A stretch of DNA of 21,196 nucleotides from Methanocorpusculaceae archaeon UBA456 (GTDB taxonomy: Archaea; Halobacteriota; Methanomicrobia; Methanomicrobiales; Methanocorpusculaceae), in contig DAJQ01000034.1 in NCBI GenBank assembly GCA_002496395.1, positions 17,140 through 38,335 of the forward strand, written 5' to 3'. Under the pieces are notes generated by a model that saw only the letters and a list, made by a program, of their open reading frames with translations, made no database searches and had not been told where the DNA came from. A program made the translations under genes and the position numbers. This document shows positions 1 through 6,325 of the stretch, piece by piece. Numbering within the stretch: the first letter of the stretch is position 1; every line of letters begins with the position of its first letter.

Positions 1-32
1 AGAGCATTGGATTGGTATAGAGGATCGGTCAT
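1..32 (-). CDS. 5' end of a partial gene, probable HEPN-type partner of the adjacent MntA-like protein
   Basis: On the minus strand an ATG at 32-30 overlaps the TGA stop of the MNT-domain gene in an ATGA arrangement. It stays open to the window edge, giving MTDPLYQSNA. Ten residues are too few to identify a family. The inference rests on context: MNT-type nucleotidyltransferases are very often encoded directly before, and translationally coupled to, a HEPN-domain RNase toxin. Nothing of the HEPN RxxxxH motif is inside the window. Confidence 0.4.
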   Translation of the reverse strand, partial: MTDPLYQSNA

Positions 33-340
33 GATGCCTTATAGCAGACTTCGCACGAATCCAATACATCATCCCTGAAATGCCTGCTCAGTTCTTCCGG
101 CGTCCTGATATCGATCTTCCTTCCTCCAAAGAGTTCAGATAATTCTTCTTCCATTGTCAGGATGGTGAAGAATCCAGGTGTTTTCCCTTCTTCAAACTCG
201 ATGAGGATATCGATATCGCTCTCTGGTGTAAAATCTTCCCTGAGGACCGATCCAAAAAGGGCAAGGCTCCGGATATGATACTTTCTGCAGAAGGCTGCGA
301 TCTCCTTATAGGGGATCGGTATCCGTGGGGTATGTGTCAT
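29..340 (-). CDS. MNT-domain (MntA-like) nucleotidyltransferase, probable antitoxin
   Basis: This 103-residue protein is a minimal nucleotidyltransferase of the DNA polymerase beta superfamily. The defining GSx10DxD motif is complete: GS at about residues 30-31, then DID at 42-44. A third acidic position is likely in KIDIRTPEEL (about 75-84). Family members of this size usually act as antitoxins that AMPylate or neutralise a HEPN RNase toxin, and an overlapping minus-strand start codon directly downstream fits that pairing. The start at 340 is the only ATG giving the usual N-terminal length. A TATA-like AATTTTTATACCC (386-374 read on the minus strand) lies about 40 bp upstream, implying a short leader. 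The domain call is confident. The antitoxin role is inferred, because the partner is cut off. Confidence 0.85.
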   Translation of the reverse strand: MTHTPRIPIPYKEIAAFCRKYHIRSLALFGSVLREDFTPESDIDILIEFEEGKTPGFFTILTMEEELSELFGGRKIDIRTPEELSRHFRDDVLDSCEVCYKAS

Positions 341-373
341 CTGTGGGTGCTCGTACTATCTCTATTCAAGCTG

Positions 374-386
374 GGTATAAAAATTC
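374..386 (-). promoter_or_regulatory. TATA box of the MNT gene
   Basis: Read on the minus strand the sequence is AATTTTTATACCC, a good archaeal TATA element. Its centre is about 40 bp before the ATG at 340, so transcription would start near 354 with a leader of about 14 nt. Confidence 0.5.
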
Positions 387-429
387 TGTTGGGAGGTCGT
401 CGTCGATTAGATACCTGGATTGAATAAGA

Positions 430-620
430 CCCACTCCGACTCCGCGGGGGGCACTGCTCAATCCCCCGCTTCGTCCTCGGGGTTGGCGACCTGTCGGTCA
501 CCGAGCGGTGCTGTTCGCCCCCGCCATTGGGATTAGGGCGCTATCGCGCCTGCTTCTGATACTGATTGTATTACTTTCCTCTCTGAATCAATTACACTGA
601 GATACGTCCGCGAAGCGGAA
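430..620. other. GC-rich intergenic block with multiple hairpins; possible non-coding RNA or repeat remnant
   Basis: This stretch between the divergent MNT and nucleotidyltransferase genes is far more GC-rich than either neighbour and has no convincing ORF. Hairpins seen directly are GCGGGGG (444-450) with CCCCCGC (463-469); an alternative CCCCG (464-468) with CGGGG (478-482), which excludes the first; GGCGA (485-489) with TCGCC (515-519) enclosing CACC-GAGC-GGTG (499-510); GGCGC-TATC-GCGCC (537-550); and CCGC-GAA-GCGG (608-618). The density of short perfect stems suggests a structured transcript or the remains of a dispersed repeat. No known RNA family was recognised. The block lies upstream of the MNT promoter, so it is not that gene's leader; it could belong to the leader of the plus-strand operon. 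Confidence 0.4.
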
Positions 621-745
621 AGTCCGTTTTCCATCGTCCTGATTTGATGGAATCCAATCAGTTTTGTTCCAACACTGGTATTTTCTGGGTTATGAATATG
701 GAGAAGAGGCAAAAGGATTATTGTCTTTCATCCGAAAAGGATGAT

Positions 746-1333
746 ATGGAGCTTCGAGCAGAGGGGACAACGCTTTATATTGATGGTCGTGAACTATCTG
801 AGCTGGATCTATTTGTCTGTCGCTTTCTTGATATTTTGGAAGACTATTCTCCATATACAATCATCAGCGGATATGTAGCAATACTTTTTGGAAGAACAAG
901 GAGCACAGAAGATATCGATCTGTTGATCCCTGTATGTAGTTACCCCTCATTCCATTCTCTTCATGATGCATGCATTGATCATGGTTTTGAGTTTCTGAAT
1001 GCCGAGGATGCAGAAGGGCTTTATTCATTTCTTTCTTCAGGATATGGAATCCGCCTTTGTGAAAAGGATACATTTATTCCTAATATTGAGATAAAATTTA
1101 TAAAAAATGAATCTGATGAATATTCATTCGAAAAACGAATCCAACTTATAATTAATGGTAGAACCTTTTTTATCAGCCCTCTTGAAATCCAGATTGCATA
1201 CAAATTCTGGCTTGGTAGCCAGAAGGATATCGAAGATGCCATCTTTATTCGGAATGTTTGCCGTGATGTCATTGATGAAAAGTTGTTACAGGATTTCTGT
1301 AAGTCATTTGGAGTGACCTATGAATCCGCCTGA
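746..1333 (+). CDS. Nucleotidyltransferase-fold protein (DUF6036/AbiEii-like)
   Basis: The reading frame extends upstream to an ATG at 647, but the protein most likely starts at the ATG at 746. AAGGATGAT just ahead is Shine-Dalgarno-like, and family members start close to an MELR-type N-terminus. The resulting 195-residue protein has the stretch SGYVAILFGRTRSTEDIDLL (about residues 45-64), matching the glycine loop and DxD of the polymerase-beta-like nucleotidyltransferase fold. A later acidic strand (NIEIKF) may supply the third carboxylate. Relatives are often half of toxin-antitoxin or abortive-infection modules. It overlaps the next gene by 14 bp, indicating translational coupling. Codon use is AT-rich compared with the core genes from 2947 onward, consistent with recent acquisition. 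Substrate and partner mechanism cannot be told from sequence. Confidence 0.75.
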   Translation: MELRAEGTTLYIDGRELSELDLFVCRFLDILEDYSPYTIISGYVAILFGRTRSTEDIDLLIPVCSYPSFHSLHDACIDHGFEFLNAEDAEGLYSFLSSGYGIRLCEKDTFIPNIEIKFIKNESDEYSFEKRIQLIINGRTFFISPLEIQIAYKFWLGSQKDIEDAIFIRNVCRDVIDEKLLQDFCKSFGVTYESA

Positions 1334-1586
1334 TCAGAAACACCGGGAGCAGATCCGGGAGGAGCGGATCTGGTTTGTTCTGAGATCTGCTGAATGGGTG
1401 AGGCGCGTTCCAAATAAGGTCTGGAGCAGAGAACAATCTGCTCTCATCAACCAGCTCCTTGCAAACCGTCATCACTTCCCGCTGACCCGGGAAGAATATC
1501 TGCATATGGTTGAGACGGCGAAGATCGCTTCCGGGAGGCGCTCAGGCTCCCCACCTATGCCGGAGTGGGCGAAGGAAAGGCTGTGA
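1320..1586 (+). CDS. Small conserved-type protein coupled to the upstream nucleotidyltransferase
   Basis: This 88-residue, charged, predicted soluble protein starts at an ATG inside the last codons of the nucleotidyltransferase gene. It has no signal peptide or membrane segment. The N-terminal half is a basic/acidic helix (EQIREERIWF), and the middle has WVRRVPNKVWSREQSALINQ, with aromatic and basic residues spaced like a small helical domain. No catalytic motif is recognisable. The overlap indicates co-expression with the nucleotidyltransferase, so the two may act as a pair, for example toxin with antitoxin, but which would be which is unknown. I do not recognise the family by name. Confidence 0.7.
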   Translation: MNPPDQKHREQIREERIWFVLRSAEWVRRVPNKVWSREQSALINQLLANRHHFPLTREEYLHMVETAKIASGRRSGSPPMPEWAKERL

Positions 1587-1612
1587 TTTCCGTGACCTCT
1601 GTTTCGTATCGA

Positions 1613-1636
1613 TTGTGTCAGTCACAAAACATTTTT
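1613..1636 (+). terminator. Hairpin followed by T-tract after the nucleotidyltransferase operon
   Basis: TTGTG (1613-1617) pairs with CACAA (1623-1627) around a five-base loop, followed by AACATTTTT. It sits 26 bp after the operon's last stop codon. The stem is short, so archaeal T-rich termination is as likely as a true hairpin terminator. Confidence 0.35.
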
Positions 1637-1713
1637 CTCGCTCAGGTAATTTCCGATTCAGGCAATTTCTGTCTTAAATGACGCAAAATAGATGTAATTA
1701 TGCTCAATTTTGA

Positions 1714-1720
1714 CATATAT
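1714..1720 (+). promoter_or_regulatory. Candidate TATA box for the acylphosphatase-domain gene
   Basis: CATATAT lies about 55 bp before the ATG at 1772. Transcription starting about 25-30 bp downstream would exclude the earlier in-frame ATG at 1700 and leave room for the AGGTAGAT ribosome-binding site. This supports the later start. Confidence 0.4.
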
Positions 1721-1771
1721 GCTCCCCGTTCGGAAGAAACTATTTTATCTTCCTCTTCCAAGGTAGATACA

Positions 1772-2353
1772 ATGAAGCGTATCCATGTCATCGTTGATGG
1801 CTATGTTCAAAAGGTCGGATTCCGTGAGCATGTTCGGAAAGAGATATTCGGGACTGGTATTACCGGGTATGTACGGAACCTTGATGCCGGGGAGGTTGAG
1901 ATCGTTGCCGAAGGAAGGGAAGATCTCCTCCGGGATTTAGTTCGTGGTATCGATATCATCAGGTACCCAATTGAAGTAACCTCCTGTAACATCACCTGGC
2001 AGGAAGCAACCGGCGAGTTTCCAAAGTTCACAATCATCAGGGGAGACGTTCAGGAGGAACTCTTTGAACGGATGGATTCTGTTGTCACTATTATGCATGA
2101 AACTCTCGAAGTGTCAAAGTCAACTCAAGACCTGCAGTATCAGACTCTGGATAAGCAGGATAAGATGTTACATAAACAGGACCAGATGATCGACAAACAG
2201 GATCAGATGCCCGAGATAAAAAAAGAGATCCGGGACGAAACAGCATCCCCCCCAAAAGAGAGCTGTTCAAATCTCAGTGAAGAAAAATATGAGATCAGAC
2301 GGGAAATAGCCTCTATCAAGGCAGCTCTTGTTCGTGCAGGAATAGAGTTCTGA
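1772..2353 (+). CDS. Acylphosphatase-domain protein with C-terminal heptad coiled coil
   Basis: The first 85-90 residues are an acylphosphatase fold (hydrolysis of acyl-phosphate bonds). DGYVQKVGFR and GYVRN match the family signature, and the catalytic pair is present as Arg18 and Asn36, with the same 18-residue spacing as in classical acylphosphatases. Those enzymes are only about 90 residues; this protein is 193. The extra half carries three perfect heptads (LDKQDKM, LHKQDQM, IDKQDQM, residues 126-146) and a charged helical C-terminus, indicating an oligomerising coiled coil. The ATG at 1772 is preferred over that at 1700 because AGGTAGAT precedes it at proper spacing and the domain starts immediately after. 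The tail may tether the enzyme to a partner or make multimers. Its physiological substrate is unknown. Confidence 0.8.
   Translation: MKRIHVIVDGYVQKVGFREHVRKEIFGTGITGYVRNLDAGEVEIVAEGREDLLRDLVRGIDIIRYPIEVTSCNITWQEATGEFPKFTIIRGDVQEELFERMDSVVTIMHETLEVSKSTQDLQYQTLDKQDKMLHKQDQMIDKQDQMPEIKKEIRDETASPPKESCSNLSEEKYEIRREIASIKAALVRAGIEF
2147..2209 (+). repeat. Three tandem 21-bp units encoding coiled-coil heptads
   Basis: Three consecutive 21-bp units encode L/I-x-K-Q-D-x-M heptads inside the acylphosphatase-domain gene. The DNA units are similar but not identical, consistent with expansion by duplication followed by drift. Confidence 0.7.
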
Positions 2354-2356
2354 TCC

Positions 2357-2366
2357 AATATATATT
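2357..2366 (+). promoter_or_regulatory. TATA box of the hicB-hicA operon
   Basis: The AT-only run AATATATATT lies directly after the preceding gene's stop. Transcription would start near 2385-2390. A split inverted repeat, CATAG (2407-2411) with CTATG (2430-2434), lies in the leader ahead of hicB and could be an autoregulatory operator, since HicB-type antitoxins commonly repress their own promoter. That role is inference. Confidence 0.45.
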
Positions 2367-2452
2367 ACATATACACTCGCATTGTGAAAATCATCCAGGA
2401 ATGATCCATAGAGCAAACCTATTTGTCTCCTATGAACCATCATACACTAACC

Positions 2453-2671
2453 ATGAAATATTATTGCCTTATTGAAAAAGACGAGGATGGCTACTATTAT
2501 GCATCGATCCCAACGCTTCCGGGATGTTTCACTCAGGCAAAAACATACGAGGAATTGATTGAACGTCTCCATGAAGCTATTTCGTTGTACCTCGATCTCA
2601 ATGGACCCCCTGATCCAGATGAAATACGGGAATTTGTGGGGGTCGGGGCTGTTGAAGTTAACTCCACTTAA
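2453..2671 (+). CDS. hicB: HicB-family antitoxin
   Basis: This 72-residue protein matches the partial RNase H-like fold of HicB antitoxins. MKYYCLIEKDEDGYYYASIP is followed by LPGCFTQAKTYEELIERLHE, the typical 'P-x-L-P-G-C' turn and helix. HicB binds and inhibits HicA. There is no obvious DNA-binding domain fused at the C-terminus, which is short (to EVNST), so any repressor activity would have to come from the core fold. The ATG at 2453 is preferred over upstream TTG 2423 and ATG 2432 because homologues begin with this MKY strand, although no clear ribosome-binding site precedes it. The gene overlaps hicA by 20 bp. Confidence 0.85.
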   Translation: MKYYCLIEKDEDGYYYASIPTLPGCFTQAKTYEELIERLHEAISLYLDLNGPPDPDEIREFVGVGAVEVNST

Positions 2672-2888
2672 AGCGGAAATAGTAATTAAAATCCTGGAAG
2701 ATACAGGCTTTTCGTTTATTCGTCAGACGGGCAGTCATGTGATTATGCAGGATCTCGACGGAAGGAGTGTTGTCATTCCTGTTCATCCGGGAGAAGAACT
2801 GGGAAGGGGTATTCTTCGGGCAATCATTCGACAATCAGGACTCACACGGGATGAATTTCTTACAAAAATCGTGAAAACACGGAAATGA
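2652..2888 (+). CDS. hicA: HicA-family mRNA interferase toxin
   Basis: This 78-residue double-stranded-RNA-binding-like fold protein is the probable toxin that cleaves mRNA. The diagnostic GFSFIRQTGSHVIMQ contains the catalytic histidine in GSH, followed by VVIPVHPGEELGRGILRAII, the usual HicA second half. The best start is the TTG at 2652 (reads as MKLTPLKAE), overlapping the end of hicB; the open frame continues upstream to an ATG at 2559 but that stretch has no HicA character. The order is antitoxin first, then toxin, the reverse of E. coli hicAB, with a weak start codon that may keep toxin output low. It converges on top6B with only 58 bp between stops. Confidence 0.85.
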   Translation: MKLTPLKAEIVIKILEDTGFSFIRQTGSHVIMQDLDGRSVVIPVHPGEELGRGILRAIIRQSGLTRDEFLTKIVKTRK

Positions 2889-2946
2889 GCTTCCTGGTAT
2901 AAACAGAGTTTGCTCCTCCACCAAACCCCTCTCCAGATCCCCCCAA

Positions 2947-4749
2947 TCACTCCTCACAATCCATCACCACCATCTTCGACTCATCCATCCCCTGCACCGT
3001 CAGGCTCCCGCCACCGGCGCCTGGATACGCCGTTGACCACGAAGCAGCAGGCTCAACGGTGACCCGCCAGCACTTCGTCACCTCGCCGTCAAGTTCTGTT
3101 GAAAAGTCCGGGGCAACCGTTGCACCCTCCCCGGTATCGGGAGAGATATCATAGAGGGTCAGTTCAATTGGTTTGGTGGTGTGATTGTCTATCCGGATCT
3201 GTACATTCCCATCAAGGAGTTCCCGTTTCACCACCACCCGCCGCATGATCCGCCCCTCGATCGCGGCAGTCTCAGGAACCGGTTTCTCCACGATCTCGGC
3301 AACTTTGCGGGCGATATCCGGGATGATTGCACAGACCGCACGGGCACGATCCTCTGCGATCCGGTTCCGATCACGCCGGGAGAGGAAGGCCTTCAGATCG
3401 CGGCCAAGCTCCTGGAGTGCAAGGACGATCTCCTTTTCGATCTCCGGGATGGACGCAACCGCATCCTTGCTCTCACTGGTAAACGGGACATTCGTCGAGG
3501 CGATATGCACCAGGATCAGGATCGGGCCGATCGGGAGGCCGGACTGAGCGATCCCATAGCTCTTCCAGTTCACAGCAGCAATCGATTGGGTGATTGCACA
3601 GGCTCCCTGCTGATACAGGAGCGGCACCCGGTTGGCAAACCGCAGGATCCGGGCTGTGCCTTCAGCCTCAAGCCGGCCACCATACCCGATTGCCGCCTCC
3701 ACCACAAACGAGTGGCCTGAGAAGACGCCCGGCGCACGGCTCCGTGATTTCACAAAATCGAGTGCAAATTCCTTCTCAAGCCCGGAGAGGATCAGTTCCT
3801 CTCCAATCGGTGAGAGGCAGGTGGAAGCAGGCGGTGCCGGGATCTTCACCTCCTGCATTGCAGAGAGGAGCTTCTTCAGATCACCCGGTTCCAGTCTGGA
3901 AGCTTTCAGAGATCCCTTCACTCCGGCATGAGCCAGGATCTCTGTTGCCGTCTTCTTCCCGACACGGGAGAACTCCTCCTGAAGGAAGAGATCGACGGTC
4001 ATGTCACTCGCAGCGGCCATCCGTTTCAGGATGCCAAACTCGATCCCATAGGGATGAGGCTTGATGGACTGTGGGCAGGGGGGCACCTCCCCGGAGACCC
4101 GTTCAAAGTTGGAGGTCTCTCCATCGATCTCGACTCTGAACCGGGCATGGGGATTGACGATCGAGGTATACTTCAGGTACTCAAGCAGCCGCTTCTTTGC
4201 AGAGATCGAGCTTTCAAACTCAAGCTCAATCCTGGTGCCATGTGGAAGCGCCCAGTCGATCTCTTCGTGGGAGAGTACATCCGGCTCATTTGTCTGGGTT
4301 TTGATCATCAGGGTGAACCGGTGAGCCTTCGTCTTTGCGCTGGTGCGCGATATCACCGTGGCAGGAATCCCGCTTGTCAGCTGCGCATAGAGGACTGCTG
4401 CTGAGATCCCGATCCCCTGCTGCCCACGGCTCTGACGGACCTGGTGAAACCGTGATCCATACAGCAGTTTCCCAAAGACAAACGGCACCTGCTCGGGCAT
4501 AATGCCGGGGCCGTTATCCTCGACTGCGATCGTGAATGTCCCGGATGGTGTCTTCTTAATGATCACCAGGATATCAGGGAGGACGGCCGCCTCCTCACAG
4601 GCATCAAGGGCATTATCGATCGCCTCCTTCAGCGTGGTGATAATACCCCGGATCGGTGAATCGAACCCGAGGAGATGCTTGTTCTTCTCAAAGAACTCTG
4701 CAACACTGATGCTCTTCTGTTGCTTTGCGAGCTCCTCAGCGAGAACCAC
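2947..4749 (-). CDS. top6B: DNA topoisomerase VI subunit B
   Basis: This is the ATPase subunit of the archaeal type IIB topoisomerase, which relaxes and decatenates DNA together with the cleaving A subunit. It has a GHKL ATPase domain: N-box EAIDNALDA (about 42-50), EDNGPGI (77-83) and GQQGIG (109-114). A helix-two-turn-helix region and a transducer domain follow, with the switch lysine in SESKDAVAS. The last roughly 100 residues look like the extra Ig-like C-terminal domain seen in some methanogen versions. The GTG at 4749 is chosen because it gives the family N-terminus MVLAEELAKQQKSISVAEFF; extending to 4779 adds residues with no family counterpart. It overlaps hisS by 14 bp, with GGTG-type ribosome-binding sequence inside hisS. 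The A subunit, often adjacent, is not in the window. Confidence 0.96.
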   Translation of the reverse strand: MVLAEELAKQQKSISVAEFFEKNKHLLGFDSPIRGIITTLKEAIDNALDACEEAAVLPDILVIIKKTPSGTFTIAVEDNGPGIMPEQVPFVFGKLLYGSRFHQVRQSRGQQGIGISAAVLYAQLTSGIPATVISRTSAKTKAHRFTLMIKTQTNEPDVLSHEEIDWALPHGTRIELEFESSISAKKRLLEYLKYTSIVNPHARFRVEIDGETSNFERVSGEVPPCPQSIKPHPYGIEFGILKRMAAASDMTVDLFLQEEFSRVGKKTATEILAHAGVKGSLKASRLEPGDLKKLLSAMQEVKIPAPPASTCLSPIGEELILSGLEKEFALDFVKSRSRAPGVFSGHSFVVEAAIGYGGRLEAEGTARILRFANRVPLLYQQGACAITQSIAAVNWKSYGIAQSGLPIGPILILVHIASTNVPFTSESKDAVASIPEIEKEIVLALQELGRDLKAFLSRRDRNRIAEDRARAVCAIIPDIARKVAEIVEKPVPETAAIEGRIMRRVVVKRELLDGNVQIRIDNHTTKPIELTLYDISPDTGEGATVAPDFSTELDGEVTKCWRVTVEPAASWSTAYPGAGGGSLTVQGMDESKMVVMDCEE

Positions 4750-5962
4750 TGCCAACCACCCCGGCAACAGCCTCCTCAAGAGAGACGGTCTGCTGGCTGC
4801 CGGATGCCAGATCCCGTACTGTCACCATCCCGGCTTCAGCCTCGCGGCCGCCGATCACAGCCACAAAATCTGCATGTTTTGCCGCCTGCGAGAGCTGTGC
4901 AGAGAGACTCTTTCCCATGAGATCAGTTATCGTCCGGATCCCGGCTCTTCTGAAAGCAGCAGCCACCGTGATCCCGAAGATCCGCCCCTCGGGGGTTGCA
5001 GCAACTGCAACAGTCAGTTCTCTCTCTGCTGGCTTCTCTCCGAGAGAGACCATCACGCGGTCAAACCCGATCGCAAACCCGACAGAAGGCGTCTCCTCGC
5101 CGCCGAAGAGGTGGGCAAGGCGGTAGGCTCCCCCGCCCATGATCTGGTTCTCGGCACCGAGATTCTCAGCAAATGCCTCGAAGACACAACCCGTATAGTA
5201 GTCAAGGCCGCGTGCAATCCCGAAGTTCTGCACATACTGCACCTCATGCGCATCAAGCATTGAAAATGTCGCCCGGATCCGCTCTTCCTCAGGTATGGCA
5301 CCTGTAATCGCAAATGCATCATCCAGTGTCTTCGACTCGATGAGCGCTGTCAGTGACTCTCCCAGATCTTCCCCCAGCCCAAGCTCCTCCAGTGCCCCGT
5401 ACTCCCGCTTGTCAAGGCATCCCCTGACCTTTTTCTGGAGATCAGTTTCCAGTCCGGCAAGCAGGCTCCGCATCATCGCAAGGTCGCCGACACGCAGCTC
5501 AAACGATACACCGGCAGCCTTCAACAGGTCATAGCCAACAGCCATCACCTCGGCATCGGCCATGGCAGAATCCGCACCGATCAGCTCAACTCCAAACTGC
5601 CAGAACTGCCGGTACCGCCCTTTCTGCGGCCGTTCATACCGGAAACAATCCCCGAAATAGTACCAGCGGACCGGCTTGTTCAGCACCTTTGCCTCATTCA
5701 CATACATCCGCAGGACGGGAGCTGTCAGTTCGGGACGGAGTGCAATATCCCGGCCGCCTTTATCCTGGAATGCATACATCTCCCCGATGATACCCTCACC
5801 TGAACGGAGGGTGAAGAGTTCAAGATTCTCAAACAGAGGGGTGGAAACCTCACGATATCCCCAGCGGGAGACGGCTCCCCTCATCGTCTCTTCGACACTC
5901 CTCCGTGCTTCCAGCTCATCCGGGAAGAAATCCCGTGTCCCTCGTGGTTTCTGGATCATCAT
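4736..5962 (-). CDS. hisS: Histidyl-tRNA synthetase
   Basis: This class II aminoacyl-tRNA synthetase charges tRNA-His. At 408 residues it is of normal length. It begins IQKPRGTRDFFP, typical of HisRS. Motif 2 is in YYFGDCFRYERPQKGRYRQF, the histidine-specific motif in GIARGLDYYTG, and motif 3 in PSVGFAIGFDR. The C-terminal anticodon-binding domain runs from about residue 310. The start at 5962 is preceded by AGGTGAT, an almost perfect archaeal Shine-Dalgarno. It lies 14 bp after the small membrane protein gene and overlaps top6B, so the three form one minus-strand operon. Confidence 0.97.
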   Translation of the reverse strand: MMIQKPRGTRDFFPDELEARRSVEETMRGAVSRWGYREVSTPLFENLELFTLRSGEGIIGEMYAFQDKGGRDIALRPELTAPVLRMYVNEAKVLNKPVRWYYFGDCFRYERPQKGRYRQFWQFGVELIGADSAMADAEVMAVGYDLLKAAGVSFELRVGDLAMMRSLLAGLETDLQKKVRGCLDKREYGALEELGLGEDLGESLTALIESKTLDDAFAITGAIPEEERIRATFSMLDAHEVQYVQNFGIARGLDYYTGCVFEAFAENLGAENQIMGGGAYRLAHLFGGEETPSVGFAIGFDRVMVSLGEKPAERELTVAVAATPEGRIFGITVAAAFRRAGIRTITDLMGKSLSAQLSQAAKHADFVAVIGGREAEAGMVTVRDLASGSQQTVSLEEAVAGVVGSGSR

Positions 5963-5976
5963 GCATCACCTGTTTA

Positions 5977-6282
5977 TTATCTCTTCTTTGTCTTCACTGC
6001 GCCAAAGAACCGCTCGATATTCCCTTCGCTGGTCCAGATCTTCTCCCGCTCATCTCTCCCCTGGAGATAGAGTGCTGCCAGCAGAAGACCGATCCCAAGA
6101 AATGGCTGGCCAAAGAAGGCAAAAGCAATCCCCACTGAAGCAAGCGCCATCCAGATCACGCCCCGGAGTGCTGCCCTCCGATAGAGTGGCAATCCGGTCC
6201 TCCCGTAGATCCGGAGATCGCGCAGCCAGAGAAATATCACAACAGCGGCTCCAAAACAGGTGACAAGAAAGAGGATATCCAT
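5977..6282 (-). CDS. Small membrane protein of unknown function
   Basis: This 101-residue protein has a hydrophobic N-terminal helix (about residues 2-20), a basic loop (RDLRIYGRTGLPLYRR), and two close hydrophobic segments (about 41-58 and 60-73). The soluble C-terminus is charged and ends AVKTKKR. It is the first gene of the operon with hisS and top6B, 14 bp ahead of hisS. It shares a 43-bp divergent promoter region with larB. No family was recognised. Conservation next to hisS in related genomes would be the best clue to function. Confidence 0.75.
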   Translation of the reverse strand: MDILFLVTCFGAAVVIFLWLRDLRIYGRTGLPLYRRAALRGVIWMALASVGIAFAFFGQPFLGIGLLLAALYLQGRDEREKIWTSEGNIERFFGAVKTKKR

Positions 6283-6325
6283 ACAATGAACTTATTATGC
6301 GCCTCGTCCCTTGATAATAGTGACC
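6283..6325. promoter_or_regulatory. Compact divergent promoter between the membrane-protein gene and larB
   Basis: Only 43 bp separate the two ATGs. For larB, TTATTATGC (about 6291-6299) lies about 30 bp before the ATG at 6326. For the minus strand, CTATTATCA (about 6312-6320) lies about 34 bp before the ATG at 6282. Each TATA-like element is close to the opposite gene's start, so the two promoters overlap and both transcripts would be nearly leaderless. Confidence 0.4.

Noticed and set aside
617..625. GGAAAGTCC, resembling part of the conserved core of RNase P RNA.
   Set aside because: Only nine bases match. The surrounding RNase P helices and the second conserved region are absent, and AT-rich coding sequence follows directly.
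644..745. Upstream extension of the nucleotidyltransferase from TTG 644 or ATG 647/692/698.
   Set aside because: Residues there do not resemble the family, and a better ribosome-binding sequence precedes the ATG at 746.
3181..4404. Several plus-strand open frames of 80-180 residues opposite top6B.
   Set aside because: They are antisense to a fully supported gene, with arginine/proline/serine-rich composition typical of shadow frames.
4750..4779. Ten-residue N-terminal extension of topoisomerase VI subunit B.
   Set aside because: The GTG at 4749 gives the conserved family N-terminus; the extension lies deeper inside hisS and has no homologous counterpart.
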